DNA from: Polychytrium aggregatum
Taxonomy: Eukaryota; Chytridiomycota; Chytridiomycetes; Polychytriales
Assembly: GCF_025602895.1 (NCBI RefSeq)
Contig: NW_026516329.1
Location: 60,582 to 124,581, forward strand
Direction: 5' to 3'
DNA length: 64,000 bases
A model generated the notes under the pieces. The model saw nothing but the letters and a program-made list of their open reading frames with translations, did not search any database and was not told the DNA's origin. Made by a program: the position numbers and the translations under genes. Shown one piece after another: positions 53,034-64,000 of the stretch. How positions within the stretch are numbered: position 1 is the first letter of the stretch; each line of letters starts with the position of its first letter.

Positions 53034-55599
53034 GGCTTTGGATTCAGATTCGGATTCGGATCCAAGCGATTCAGGTTCATCAAAGAGAGTATTGGCCGAG
53101 ATGAGGACGACGGGATGTTGCTTTGACGCCGACAACGGGGCGACGGTTATATAGGCGGAATGGATGCGAGCAGTCATGACGGGTCGGGACGGGATCGGTG
53201 ACGTGAAGGGAGAGGCTTGGGGCTGGACGAAACAACGGGCCGACTTTGACGCAGGCTTGGCGAGGCAGGAAGGCAGACAAGATGCAGCGAATAGGCGAAG
53301 GGCGAGGTCGGCAGGAGGGTCGGGCCGAAAGAGCAATCGGGCATGCCGGAGGGGGGCGAGGTCGGCCTAAATATGGCCGCAGTCCAAAGCACGCAAACGC
53401 GCACCGGGTAGATATGGGCGACGCACGGGCGGCAGGCCAATGGGCCACGGCGATCCAGCGACCTTGTTGGGCGAACGACGGTGACAATGGAGCACAAACG
53501 ACAAAACGGACCCCGGGCAGCATGCGACTGGAGAAGAGATCGCCAGTCGGTGCGGGTTGACGGCGGTTGATGGCGGGTGTTGTCTGACAGGAAGTTTTTG
53601 CATGGACGACAGTGGATCGTTACGTGGTTGGCAGTGTCTTTACGGCTGGAACGGCCCATCGGCGACAGCCGGGATTGTCAGCTGCTGCCCGTCTGCGATT
53701 GCCGGCCGCTGTTTGTCTGCGATTACGCGGCATGGCATGGCATGAATCAAATCGACATGGCAGTGCCGGTCAGGCTTGCCCCGGAGCCAACCTTGGGCAG
53801 AGCACAAACGAAATGTGTTGTCAACAAGCGCGGGTGACCAGGAGACAGGGCTGGGCCGGCTGACCAGGAGATGGAGCGAGTGAGCAGCAAGTGTGCGGCA
53901 ATCGTGTGGCAATCGTGTGGCAATCGTGTGGCAAGCAACCAGCACTGCCCCCCGGACGCGCTGCGGACGCAATCAAATGACTCGATGACCACAACAGCGA
54001 CGCACGCGGGCTCGCCAGTCCCACGGGGTGCAGTGCCGGGCCTGGATGATCATGGCGGCTCGATCATGGTGGCGTGGTGGTGTTGCCTTGGGCAGCCCGA
54101 TCATGTCGGCTTGGCCATGTCGGCGTGGCCATGTCGGCTTGGGCCATGTTGGTCTGGCCAGCGCGTCGGGTATCATCGCTCGGCTTGGGCGGCACACGCT
54201 CGCACGCCACCTGGCCGTGTGCTGCCTTTGGCGCTCCAGCCTATCGCTCCAGCACGCCGTCGCCATGCCGGCTGACGGGATCGGGTCATTGGCCGCTCTT
54301 GCCCTCGAGTGCTGTTGCCCGGTGGCATGCAAGCTCGAGGTCGGATTTTGTGTCTCTCCCAGCAGCCAAGATCTGGCCTGTGGACTGGCATGTGGACTGG
54401 CAGTGGATTGCCAAGACCGACAGCGCAGGGCTGGTGAGGCTGAAGCAATCTTGGCAGCCGGCCGCATAGGATTTGCCGTTCACGCGCTTGTCTTGGCGGG
54501 CTGGATCGAGGCTGAAACCAAGACCGAGATCGAGACCTGCAACGAGACCGAGATCGCTCATGAAACCAAATCTGGTTGCCTCGTTTTGCCCGTGCGAGCC
54601 CGGCTGCATCGTGGGCAGAGCGGGAAGCATCCTCCTGCCCTCTCAGACCCACCCAGCCGATCGCCACGCGAGAGATTTCTTCGAAACGGACGCCTGGCTG
54701 CTTGCTCCCTCGGCGCCGCCGCTGAAACACAGGCTCGCTGGCGCTGGGTATCACTGCTGGGGCTGGGTATCTGGCCTTGCGGGCTCTCCGCTGGCAGTCT
54801 CGCAGGCGCGCGGCTGCCTCGCACATGTCGCACCACATCGCACCACGTTGCACATGCTACGTGTGCAAGGTGGCCAAGCGGCGAGAAAAACGCAAGAGTC
54901 CTTGGGGCTGAACAGCGGGCTGCCTGTGCGACGGCCTCTCCATACAACCGATGCCATGATCGCAGCAGGCGGCTGTTTCGCCCAATCGGCCGCTGCGCTC
55001 GCGTGGGACAGATCCACCAGCCCAGGCTCCACGCCGAGAACGACGACGATGCCGAGGTGGTACCGAGAGGGCGATGCCGAGGTGGTACCGAGACAGAAAA
55101 ATGTAAACCCGCCGCTGACAATTGCGAGGCAGAGTTGCCTGCTTGGCAATTGCTCTCTGACACTTGCTTGGTAATTGCTGCTTGGCACTCGCCCTCTGCC
55201 AGACACTCGACACTTCATACCTGGTACTCGACACTGAGCACTCGGCGCTGGCCATTTGTTGCTCGGTGCTGGCGGCCTGGCAGAACGGATACCGTCGGCG
55301 AGGGGCGGGGACGACGACCGGCGACGCAATGCTTTGCCCTCGCTGCGGTGGCGGCGGCGTGACTCTGCCTTTGCTGCGATAGCATGGCCCCGTTTGGCCC
55401 CGTTTGGCCCCGTTTCGGTCCTGTGCCGCTCTGTGCCGCCCCCTGCTTCGGCTGTATCCCCATCGATTTTTTTCTGTGCTTTGCGCGGCCAACCGGACAC
55501 CTCCCTCACCCCCCCATAAATACGATCGCTCCTCCGCCCTGCTGCCTCAACCCACTTTTGCTTCCCACCCTCCCTGATCCTGATTCTCTGGGGCCCCCA
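53034..55599. other. Divergent spacer between family copies A and B
   Basis: About 2.5 kb. TATATAA (minus strand) at 53147-53153 serves copy A, and CATAAATA at 55515-55522 is 78 bp before copy B. Between them lie many short tandem duplications: 53905-53937 (CAATCGTGTGG), 54100-54150 (GGCCATGTCGGC), 55060-55095 (GCCGAGGTGGTACCGAGA) and 55383-55415 (TGGCCCCGTT). No gene is supported despite open frames above 400 codons. Confidence 0.5.
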
Positions 55600-56760
55600 A
55601 TGCAACCTGCCACTGTTTCAGACTATACGAGCTCATACCTGCTTCAGCAGGACGATGCCGTGTTGCCCGCTTATGTTCCGGCCCACATTCCATCGGCCGC
55701 TCCACTCCTGAGTCGGTTTAACGCCCAGCTCGAGCGGTACATGTACCAGCTTTCCTACTACAGACTCTATCAGTCCAATCGCCCCATGACCCACTCGGTC
55801 AACATCCGCGCCATGGTCATCCGCCTGCTGGCGGTGCACCCTGGTGTGCATCTGATCCATCCATTCGACAACCTGCCCACCTTCAAGCGGCTATACGAAT
55901 CGCCCTCCAGATCGACGCTGGATGGCTGCTTCGTTACTCGCTGTGATCACAAATCGGCGCAGGCCGCCCGCATCCGCAACAGGAGCCTCAACCGCACTCC
56001 CACCCCGAAGCGCATGCACCCGCTGGCCTTTGCCCTCCCGATCGAGAACCAAACTTGCAACAACGACTCTGCCGACGACGACAGCGAGATGACCATCGTG
56101 TCTCCCACGCTCCCCTCGCGGCCCGCTTCGCCTGAGCCGGCACTGTCGACGACCTGCTCGCCGGCATCGGTTTACTCGTCCGAGTCGTGCTCGTCCGAGC
56201 CCATGTCCTCCCCCGAATACTTTGGCTCCTTCGAGTCGGACTGCTCACCAGAGTCGTCCGCACCCTCATCGCCGTCGTCCATCGACTCGTGCGAGTCCGC
56301 CGTCGACGCACTTGTTCCTGCCGAGCCCGCAATGCTCCTGTCCGCCAGCATCGACCCCGCCACATTCCTGATCGCCCCGGACAGTCCTCTCGCGGCGGAC
56401 TCCCTGCCGGCCTTTTCGCATTCCTCGGACTCCACCGCCACCAGGATCGAGCCTCTTCCGCCCATCGGCCGCCTCGATTGCCCCGACCGGCCGCCAACAC
56501 CTCCGCCGCCTGCGCCCAGCTGCCCGATAGACACGTCCCGGCTCATTGCCGAGGCCATGACGGCTCTGAATCTAACCATCGACCAGACCGGCTGGCGGAG
56601 CGACCTGTCTCTGCGTGGGCCTGGGACTGCGGCCTCGCCAAAGAAGGACAAGAAGCCGGCGTCGACGCCGTCGCTGTCCTCGGTTGTCGAGCGCAAGTTC
56701 AAGTGCATCTCGTCGTACCTCAAGTCCCGGACCGATCCGATTGCTGTCTTGAGCACCTAA
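55600..56760 (+). CDS. Ser/Pro-rich protein, unrecognised three-member family, copy B
   Basis: Single-exon frame of 386 residues starting 78 bp after a CATAAATA box. The shared block lies at ~40-90: FNAQLERYMYQLSYYRL, then RPMTHSVNIRAMVIRLLAVHPG. It is the most diverged of the three, having lost YPFD and the GEW end. The middle is acidic Ser/Pro-rich (SADDDSEMTIVSP, many SSPE and SP pairs, candidate phosphorylation sites). The C-terminus is basic (KKDKKP, then VERKFKCISSYLKSR). No enzyme signature, signal peptide or membrane helix. The family assignment rests only on the shared block, so it is weaker than for copies A and C. Confidence 0.65.
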   Translation: MQPATVSDYTSSYLLQQDDAVLPAYVPAHIPSAAPLLSRFNAQLERYMYQLSYYRLYQSNRPMTHSVNIRAMVIRLLAVHPGVHLIHPFDNLPTFKRLYESPSRSTLDGCFVTRCDHKSAQAARIRNRSLNRTPTPKRMHPLAFALPIENQTCNNDSADDDSEMTIVSPTLPSRPASPEPALSTTCSPASVYSSESCSSEPMSSPEYFGSFESDCSPESSAPSSPSSIDSCESAVDALVPAEPAMLLSASIDPATFLIAPDSPLAADSLPAFSHSSDSTATRIEPLPPIGRLDCPDRPPTPPPPAPSCPIDTSRLIAEAMTALNLTIDQTGWRSDLSLRGPGTAASPKKDKKPASTPSLSSVVERKFKCISSYLKSRTDPIAVLST

Positions 56761-59700
56761 GTGCGTCTGGCCCGCCGATCCCGGCGCCTCACCAGTTTCC
56801 CCCCCTCCTCTCCCCTGAACCTGACGAATTGTAATTTGCCTCAGCTCTCATCCTCTCGCCCTTTCCATCATCGCTGCATCATCCCTCATACTACATGTAA
56901 TCTTAATGGTCGAGTTCAGGTTCCTTGGAGGGGCACAAAACCCCCACACTCCCTTTCCCCACTGGCACATTTGTGTCGTTCGGTATGCCCCGCGGTGCTC
57001 GGACATCTATCCCCACCCTCGCTCACATCCTCAAGCCCAGGGGAGGAGGATACATTCCAAATAACAACAGCACGCGCTCATGCCTTTTGCCATCTATCCG
57101 ACAATTGCGTCCGCCTCATATCTGTACTTGCCCCGTCTGTATCGCCGCCGGTCACGCCCATGCGCTTGCGCTTGCGTTGCCCGGCACCCTTTGTATCATT
57201 ATCATTGAGCAAAGAAATACCCAAGGAAGCCTTTCACGAGGTTTCCTTCTGTCGACACCATTATCGTTGTTTTTGGTCCTGCCTCAGCCGTGCCCTGCCT
57301 TCGGTGTGCCCTGTATCTCCCACCGCCGATCTGTACTGCTTCTGTGATCCTCGCCGATGTCGGCGATTGGCATCCACCACCACCCACCACCACCCACCAC
57401 CACTGCCGCTGCCACAGGATGTCGATGAAGGAGAGCAAAAAATGTGAATACAGAGTTCCCTCCCTGGTTGCTGAGCACCACAAAGTTGATCAGGTTCCGG
57501 AGAGTGTATGTGCATGCGGTGGATGGATGAACGGCGGTGGTAGTGGTGGTGGCTTATCATGTTGCGGTGACGGACGTTCTTTGGATGGACACTCGACCAC
57601 CTTTTGGATGGACGTTTGGTCGCCCTGGATGGACAGACCGAGCACGTCCCTGCACGGGCTTGTCCCTGGGCGGACATGCGGGGTCATTCGAGACAGCGGC
57701 ATGGGTCGCCGCCGCGGTTGTGTTGGTCCCGTTGGACAGAAACATGTTTCCTTGGACGAACATGTCCTCACCAACCCAACGAATGCGCACCAGGGGAGAC
57801 GCACCAAGCGGACAGACGTACAGACGGGCGGGCTGCTACTGCAATCCAAGAGCCCTCATGGCCAGCCAGGGATCGGCCTTGGCCAGTGGGATGGATCTGA
57901 GCGGCGTGCGGTTGCCCGCAGGGCCGGACAGTCCATGGGCATTTTGCCAACACCAACAGCCATTCCACCTCGCCTCCGTCTTGAGATTGGGCCTGCAGAT
58001 AGCTTGACCGGGCATTGCCCAGGCGGGCTCGTGCTGGCTCGTGCTGGCTCGCCCGCCTGTCCCTCTCTCCCGCAGGCTTCCAAAGCCGCAGCCGGGCCGA
58101 TTTCGCAGCGGATCCTGGAAACCCACGTCGCATGTGCCGACGACTGCGGAGGCCTTGTTGGATGCCCTTGGCGATCATGTCTTGGCCGACGCGTGGCTTC
58201 TTGGCTGGGGTCGTCCGCAAAGCTGGGCGGCGGAGATCGTTGGGGGGGAGAGCGGAAGGAGGCCCTCAGACCGACACCCCCCGTCTTGGCCGGCGATGCG
58301 GCACGATGCGGCGATGATGCCACCAGCGCATCTCCCCTCCGGTTCAGGCTGGGATTGGCTTGGCTCCCATTTGAAATGTGTCGAGGGACGGGCGGGATTT
58401 GCAAACTCCAGGAACAACCTCCCTTGCGTCTTGTCCTTTTTTCCTTCACTCCTTCTCCCCGCCCCTGACATCAGAGCGTGCTTCGGTCTCGGGTACCGCC
58501 CAGAAGGGTTTGCCATGGGGAAGGAGAGGAGCAAGAAGCACCCGGCTGTAACGAGCGGGCTGTCCTGGCAGGATGCCTGGAGGCTGCTACCGACACTGTT
58601 ACTGACATTGTTCTGGACACTGTCGCTTGCTGCTTGTGCTTGTGCTTACGCCTGCTGCTCCTTGCAGACATACATGTTCGAGTTCGAGGAAAGCCGCTGG
58701 TCTCCGATTCGGCTGAGCAACGGCCTGGCCGACTTGGCCAGCCCATCGGCCAACTGGTAACCATGCCATCGGTGCACGCGGCTGGGAGGTCGAGATTGCT
58801 CTGGGCGGAGGGCGGAGGCATGTTGGACGAGCGGGGGGGGATCGGGCTGAGGGAGGAAACGGTGCTGGACATGCCCCCGAAGTGGAGGAGCCGAGAGCGA
58901 GCCGAATGGTTCGGCGCTGTCGCCATCGGCGAAAGGAGCGAGTCTCGAAAGCAGGTCATGCGTCCAGTGCTGCTGGCTGGGTTTGGCATCGACGAACAGT
59001 CCAGAGCTGTGTCTGCCGACGGCAGGCCGCACCGGGTTGCGAACACATGCACCCCGGTGTCCAGCAACGGCAACGACAACGGCGACTCGGTGTGATGGAG
59101 AGTGACATGGGACGGAATAACGGTGCAGAGCACCAGCATCGGACCTTCCAACCCAGAATGCACACTGGAATTTACATCCGGAAGGACATCCGGAATTTAC
59201 ACCTGGAATGCACATCCAGAAGGACATCCGGAAGGACATCTGGAGGGCAAGTGCATGTCTCTCGCCACAACATGCGCGATCGATCGCCCACAGATCCACT
59301 CAGATCGCACAAGCCCCAAGACATCATCGCACAAGTCCAACAACATGATCGCAACGTCGTTATCGCAGATCCAAAAACAGACCCACCCCGATCCTCGACG
59401 ACCTTTGCACATGTTACATCGAGACTGTCCCAGCGCCGCCGCGATCCCCCCCCCAATGCATGCCCGGGTGAATGCGACTTTGGCGATTGCAACATGGGTG
59501 GTTGCGTTTCGAGGACGACGGCCGCTCGCCCGCTTTCTTGCCCACTTGTTCTTGTCCACTTGTTCTTGCCCACTTGTTCTTGCCGCCCGCTCTGCCATCC
59601 GCTCTGCCATCCGCTCTGCCATCGCCCAACCATCCGCCCAACCAACCACCGCCCGACTCGTCGCTGTACACACACCGGCACACCCAGCCCGCTCTTCGGC

Positions 59701-60299
59701 CGCCACGATCCGCCAGTGCCCTCGTGGTCGGATGGCCAGCCTCCCCCACCACCACCTTTGATTGCCGGCCTCTCCGGTCCCCTGCGCTCCCGCCCATTGC
59801 CCCCGCTGGGCGGTCCTGGCGATGCCAATGGCGATGGCGCTGCCGACCTCCGTCCCATTTATAAGGCTGCCCTTGTTGCCCTTGGCCCGCGGCCTGCTGT
59901 CCAGCTGCCTTGGGGTTGATCCTGCGCGGGTCCGACCTTTGCTTTCGCTTGCAAATCCGACCCTATTCTCTCTTCCCCGCTGCGACCCGCAGTCCTGAGC
60001 CCAGCACCCTTATCAACACCTGCCATCTCGGGGCCTTCCGCTATTCCCTCCTGCCTGGCTCGATCGTCCCCCCTCCTCTCCCACTCTCGACCCAACTCGA
60101 TCGCCCTCAGACCCGATCCTTCTCCAGCCCGACTACTCAACTCCCCCCGGTCGTCCCTTGGCCCTGTTTCCATTTGAACTACCGGCAATCTCATCCGCCG
60201 CCGCTGTTGCTGTTCGCGATCGTCATTTGCCACAATCGTCTGGCTTTGTGCATATCTACGCTTACGAGTACCTTCACGCCGTCGCCTTCCTGCCAAGCC
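56761..60299. other. Large spacer and 5' region of family copy C
   Basis: About 3.5 kb. 56761-57480 is probably the 3' region of copy B. CCACCACC repeats lie near 57378-57405. An ACATCCGGAAGG-type direct repeat lies near 59174-59240, and CTTGTTCTTG/CATCCGCTCTGC repeats near 59546-59620. A TTTATAAGG box at 59858-59866 is the likely promoter of copy C, implying a leader of about 400 nt. No other gene is supported. Confidence 0.45.
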
Positions 60300-61898
60300 A
60301 TGGGTTATCTGGACCTTGGCGACTCGTACTATGTCGCCCAAAAAATCAACTGCAGCGAGGTACTTGGCCTGCTGCCGGCTAGCCAGACCTCCCTCAGTTC
60401 GTGCATCCACGTCTACGTCCCCGATCGCCCACAAGAGTCCCAGCCTGCATCCATGTACAAATATCCTGCCCGCAGCCGTCCGACCCAAACCCAGCACTTG
60501 AGCCTGGAGCGACGCAGCAAGCACCGCCCGGTCTCCTCACCTGCTCTTGCGCATTCCTCGTCCAATCCGACAATGGCCACAGCCCGCGAACGCTCTGCTA
60601 CTGCTGCTGCCGCTGCTGCCGCCGCCGCTGCTGGCTTCTCCGGCGCCGATGGCGGTGGTATGCGCTCAAGGTCGCTGTCGCTCGAGAGTCCTCTCATCCA
60701 GCGAGGCCACAGCAGCAGCTCGGTCGGCAGCTCGGTCGGCAGCTCGGTCGGCAGCTCCACAGCCTCCGCGTATCATTGTGCTGCCGCTTCCGTCTCCGCC
60801 ACAACCTGTTCCTCGGCTGTGGCCCATCCAACCTCCGCCCCACGCTCGCCTGTGTCTCCTTCCTCGGCGTATTCGGCCAGCGAGCCCTTCCCGGTTGAGC
60901 TCCTCTACCGACCGCACTCGGCCTGCAATGGCCGAGAGCTCGCCGCCATGTGTCTCGATCGTGGCCATGCCGATGGTCTGCCCCGCCGCTATCCCTTCGA
61001 TGTCGAGCGCCAGCTCTATCGGCGCTCGTTCATGAAGCTGACCGAGGTCGGGCGGCCCCTGCACCATCGCGCCGTCATCACCTCCTTCATGCTCTACATG
61101 TTCATCATCCACGCCGGTATCGAGGTTGGCGAGTGGCCTGCCGAAATCCTGGACACTCGCACCTTCTACCCTTGCCCTCGCACCGCCAGCAACGGCCACC
61201 CCATCCTTCCCAAGGCCAGACAGAGGAGCACCCCCCGGCGGCATCCCTTCCGGAAGCGCCCGTCGCCTCTGCGGAATGTCAGTGTCGGCCTTGACCTCAA
61301 CCATGACTTTGACCTCGATCGCGATGCCGCCGCCGGCGTTGCGACCCCGTCCAAGAACGGCACCGGCTTGCCGAGCCAGGACAACTGGAGCCCGATCGAG
61401 TTCATTACCGACTTTTACGACTTTCCGGACCGACCGTTGTCGCCACTGCCAACCGAGATCGACGCCGAGCACAACGCCTACGGCCTGCCGCCGCTGTCAT
61501 TCTCCTTCGCCGATCTCCCGTCCAGCCCCGCCATGCACCACCTCCCGACCAGTCCGACCAGTCCGACCAGCCCAACCCATCCGCTCGCCTCATCGCCTGG
61601 TCTCAAGCGCCTGCTTCCTCGGTCGACCCACTTCCGCCACGTCTTTCTGGACGAGCCCGCGACCAAAGGCAGCGGCCAGCGTGGCAAGTCCTCGGCCGTC
61701 GATAAACGATTCTCCTTGGACTCCAAGTTGTCGAGCTCCACAAAGTCCTCAAAGTCGTCCTCCGCCGCGGCCGACTCGGCTTGCCGGGGTCAAAAGATCA
61801 AGGACATCAAAAACGAGACGCGGCAGAAGCTCCATCGGATCAGCATGAAGTTCAACTCGTTTTGGACGGGGTCCAAATCCCTCAAGGTCTCGGCGTAG
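60300..61898 (+). CDS. Ser/Ala/Pro-rich protein, unrecognised three-member family, copy C
   Basis: Single-exon frame of 532 residues. The start is the first in-frame ATG after the TTTATAAGG box at 59858-59866, although the frame is open for 130 codons upstream. A poly-Ala run and a tandem SSVG repeat fall at ~100-155. The shared block is at ~229-283: YPFDVERQLYRRSFMKL, then RPLHHRAVITSFMLYMFIIHAG, ending EVGEW. It matches copy A most closely. Downstream are several SP-rich stretches (PTSPTSPTSP) and a lysine-rich C-terminal segment (KIKDIKNETRQKLHRISMKF). No catalytic motif, signal peptide or membrane helix is evident. Confidence 0.72.
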   Translation: MGYLDLGDSYYVAQKINCSEVLGLLPASQTSLSSCIHVYVPDRPQESQPASMYKYPARSRPTQTQHLSLERRSKHRPVSSPALAHSSSNPTMATARERSATAAAAAAAAAAGFSGADGGGMRSRSLSLESPLIQRGHSSSSVGSSVGSSVGSSTASAYHCAAASVSATTCSSAVAHPTSAPRSPVSPSSAYSASEPFPVELLYRPHSACNGRELAAMCLDRGHADGLPRRYPFDVERQLYRRSFMKLTEVGRPLHHRAVITSFMLYMFIIHAGIEVGEWPAEILDTRTFYPCPRTASNGHPILPKARQRSTPRRHPFRKRPSPLRNVSVGLDLNHDFDLDRDAAAGVATPSKNGTGLPSQDNWSPIEFITDFYDFPDRPLSPLPTEIDAEHNAYGLPPLSFSFADLPSSPAMHHLPTSPTSPTSPTHPLASSPGLKRLLPRSTHFRHVFLDEPATKGSGQRGKSSAVDKRFSLDSKLSSSTKSSKSSSAAADSACRGQKIKDIKNETRQKLHRISMKFNSFWTGSKSLKVSA

Positions 61899-62913
61899 TC
61901 GCCGCCATCCAGCTCTCTGTCAAAAGCCGTCACGAACATGGTGATCCAGCAACAACCCTACTGCAGCCCACTGCTATCCCACTTACAAACCCAAATACCT
62001 CCTTGCAATATCTATCTACGAGCCCATTCCGATGCTGCAACCCTTGCGTTCCCATCCTCTCACCTTCTCCCATGTGTACATATTGTATTTCACCCATCCA
62101 TCTTTTGCGCTGCCCATCAAAGCTTTGTTACAAGAAACCCCAGAATATCCCGCTGCCTTCCTCCATCCACAGTCGTGTGGATGCATTCGGCAACGGCTTC
62201 TACAGGAAGCGAAACAATCGTGTCGCAGAGCCTTGCGAGTATCCATGAGCCTGCCATGAGCCTGCCATGCACGCAACATCCGCCTGATACCGACTTGTCC
62301 GCTGGCAACTCCCCGATTCCCTTCCGCCTTCGTTCCTCTATCGTTGGCGATGCTCCTCAATAGATCAAAATATCCCCCTCCCTCTCCTCCCCTACTATTC
62401 CCCGGCCCCTCCACGGTCCTCACCACCTCTCTCTTTTTGGTTGATGCGCACTAAACGACACTGCCGCGGCATCCTCTCCCTCCATTTTGATGGCATCGCC
62501 CATGCGTTCCTATCGCGTTTGTGAATAAAAAAAAAGAATATACATACATATATAAGTGAATGTTGGGGACCATTGTTCTATATTGTTCTATATTGGCAAA
62601 TGCGGATACAGACCAGCGGGATGCCGCAAGGCTGGAGTTGGACAAACTCTGATTGCACATGCATCCTCCCATGTTGGACAAGCACATCCACCCCTCTCCG
62701 TTGGGCTCGCTGCTTCGTCATCGAGTTTCGCTATCGGCCTCGCCATCGGCCTCGCCACCAGCACCAGCCCCGTGGGCTGATGCCAAACCTTCGACCCCAG
62801 GTCCGGCTCAACTTGCCACAAGGCACCAAGCCCACCGGCTGTGGCCATCGGGTACTTTCCTGGTTCCATACACTCTCGCTGCCGCTGCCGCCGTCCCAGA
62901 ACAGACCGCAGAG
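61899..62913. other. Convergent intergenic region
   Basis: Between the 3' ends of copy C (+) and the terminal membrane-protein gene (-). It has an A9 tract and TATA-rich stretch at 62525-62556 and mild AT enrichment typical of 3' ends. No exon is supported. Confidence 0.4.
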
Positions 62914-64000
62914 CTAGTCCGAGTATGTCGTTGAGTTGGGAAAGTATCCCTGGAAGCCGATACGCAACACCGCCTCCATTGTGAAGGCCAGCAGATTGAT
63001 CACTGTGGTTTGGAGCAAATAACGGAGGAGGAGGCCGCAAGGCAGCAGAAACGGGGCCAGAGATCAACGAGAGGAACGAAATGTGGTCGCGGATGCACGA
63101 GCCTTGCCGCCGGGATCAACCTGGGAGGTCGACTTGCGGCAAGGAGGGGGAGCGCCGAGTTTAAGCTCGGCCGAAACTGAAGGATGCGGGTCCGAGTGTT
63201 CCCAAGCCGATTCGCCATTCGCTCTGCCCCCCTGATAATGGCACTGTAGCTTACCCCCTCCTCCAAGAGCCATGCGGGTGCTGAGGATGTCGCCGGACTC
63301 GTTTGCCGTAGATGAATGCCAGCAGGAACGTAAAGAACGAAAACACATGGAGAACCTGTCGGATTCGTGGACGATTCCCCCCGCATGCCCCCCCCCGAAG
63401 AGTTAGTCATTGCTCACACCTTGCGTCTATCCAACAAGCCCACTCCGTGTCCTACCATGAAGGATATCAGCCAGCGAGTCGTATATGGAGGCGTCTCGAG
63501 AACAAAGATGTAGATGTAGTCGTTGATGGCCACGCCAAGGAGAACGATTCCAAATATGAAGCACAGCTGCATGTAAATGTCCTTCCTGCGGAACACATGC
63601 GACAGGGACTGCGAATATCCCAAGGGATATGTGGGAATCGGGAGGGGGGAAGAGTCAGGAGTTGTTGAGCGGGCTTCGTCGCTAGTTGATCCAGACCCAA
63701 TAGCGATCAAGAGACGAATGCCCGTTGGATCATCCGGCAGACATACGGCGCATGGTCCAGTGGCAAGACTGCCTCACCCAGGTACAGGCCGTGCATTAAC
63801 AAAGTACCCACCCGGTGCGTTCCTCGGCCTGGAACGATGACGACTGTCCTCTTGGTCCCGGCCTCGGCCCCGTCTTCGGGCTGCTCTGTCTTAACCCCGT
63901 CTGGGCCAGCGGGCATCGCCGACGGATACAGCGGACGCTTCTCTAGGGACTGGTCGCTCCGAGCATGCGGACGCCGGTTAGCGTGGCATCGGGAGGTCGA
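62914..64000 (-). CDS. Multi-pass membrane protein, partial (5' end beyond window)
   Basis: Exon pieces on the minus strand, not fully joined. Near the right edge is a hydrophilic stretch with MPAGPDGVKTEQPEDGAEAG. About 63470-63690 reads RRKDIYMQLCFIFGIVLLGV and continues into NDYIYIFVLETPPYTTRWLISFM, one or two membrane helices. About 63285-63355 reads VLHVFSFFTFLLAFIYGKRVRR, another helix with a basic end. The last exon, 62914-63020, reads VINLLAFTMEAVLRIGFQGY and ends with TAG. The order and hydrophobicity are convincing for a multi-pass membrane protein, but intron borders between the last two pieces are unresolved. I do not recognise the family. Confidence 0.55.

Noticed and set aside
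54028-55362. Plus-strand frame of 444 codons between family copies A and B
   Set aside because: Repetitive and low-complexity, tracks short DNA duplications, and lacks motifs; the neighbouring TATA boxes point to copies A and B instead.
57290-58468. Plus-strand frame of 392 codons after copy B
   Set aside because: No motif, with the antisense strand equally open; starts in the probable 3' region of copy B.

Overview
The window is eukaryotic nuclear DNA, most likely from an early-diverging, probably zoosporic (chytrid-type), fungus. The reasons are: GC-rich sequence; genes split by many short GT-AG introns; a Ty3/gypsy chromovirus; a tyrosinase fused to WSC domains; a Fanzor-type (eukaryotic TnpB-like) protein remnant; and a FAM72 homologue, a family that I believe is absent from Dikarya. 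The organism call is an inference. Most exon models below were built by reading both strands and checking that reading phase is kept across every junction. Boundaries are predictions without transcript data and may be off by a base.

Layout. 1-1969 (-): 5' part of the 60S biogenesis factor REI1/ZNF622, running off the left edge. 2325-2752: three tRNA genes (Thr-TGT, Thr-CGT, Arg-TCG). 3197-4492 (-): MAPEG glutathione transferase (MGST3 type). 4985-12484 (-): a 23-exon TRAPPC10/Trs130 gene. 12889-13827 (-): C-terminal part of a Fanzor-like protein. 14205-14759 (+): ITP pyrophosphatase. 14949-15020: tRNA-Thr. 15541-17428 (-): penta-EF-hand protein. 18361-19238 (-): small cysteine-rich GPI-type surface protein. 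19981-21685 (-): ribosomal protein eS8. 22608-27197 (-): secreted five-WSC tyrosinase. 27198-30709: spacer. 30710-31414 (+): GNAT acetyltransferase. 33668-36139 (+): FAM72 protein. 36359-36431: second tRNA-Arg. 36943-38678 (+): DNAJB/Sis1-type Hsp40. 39758-41622 (-): single-pass surface protein with two SH3 domains. 42998-48913 (+): complete LTR chromovirus. 49130-50789 (-): 2-oxoglutarate/Fe(II) dioxygenase. 51621-53033 (-), 55600-56760 (+) and 60300-61898 (+): three dispersed members of an unrecognised Ser/Pro-rich family. 62914-64000 (-): 3' part of a membrane protein.

The host genes are mostly unrelated housekeeping functions (ribosome maturation, translation, vesicle tethering, nucleotide sanitation, protein folding) mixed with surface genes (WSC tyrosinase, GPI protein, SH3 membrane protein). 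No operon-like or biosynthetic cluster is evident.

The most notable items are these. The retroelement has two apparently identical 385-bp LTRs, a GATCT target duplication, intact gag and pol, a textbook -1 frameshift signal (GGGAAAC, 8-nt spacer, 11-bp hairpin) and an 11-nt Tf1-type self-priming match. The Fanzor remnant keeps RuvC-III and its zinc ribbon but has no recognisable RuvC-I. The three-member family shares a block of about 50 residues. FAM72 and the WSC-tyrosinase fusion complete the list.
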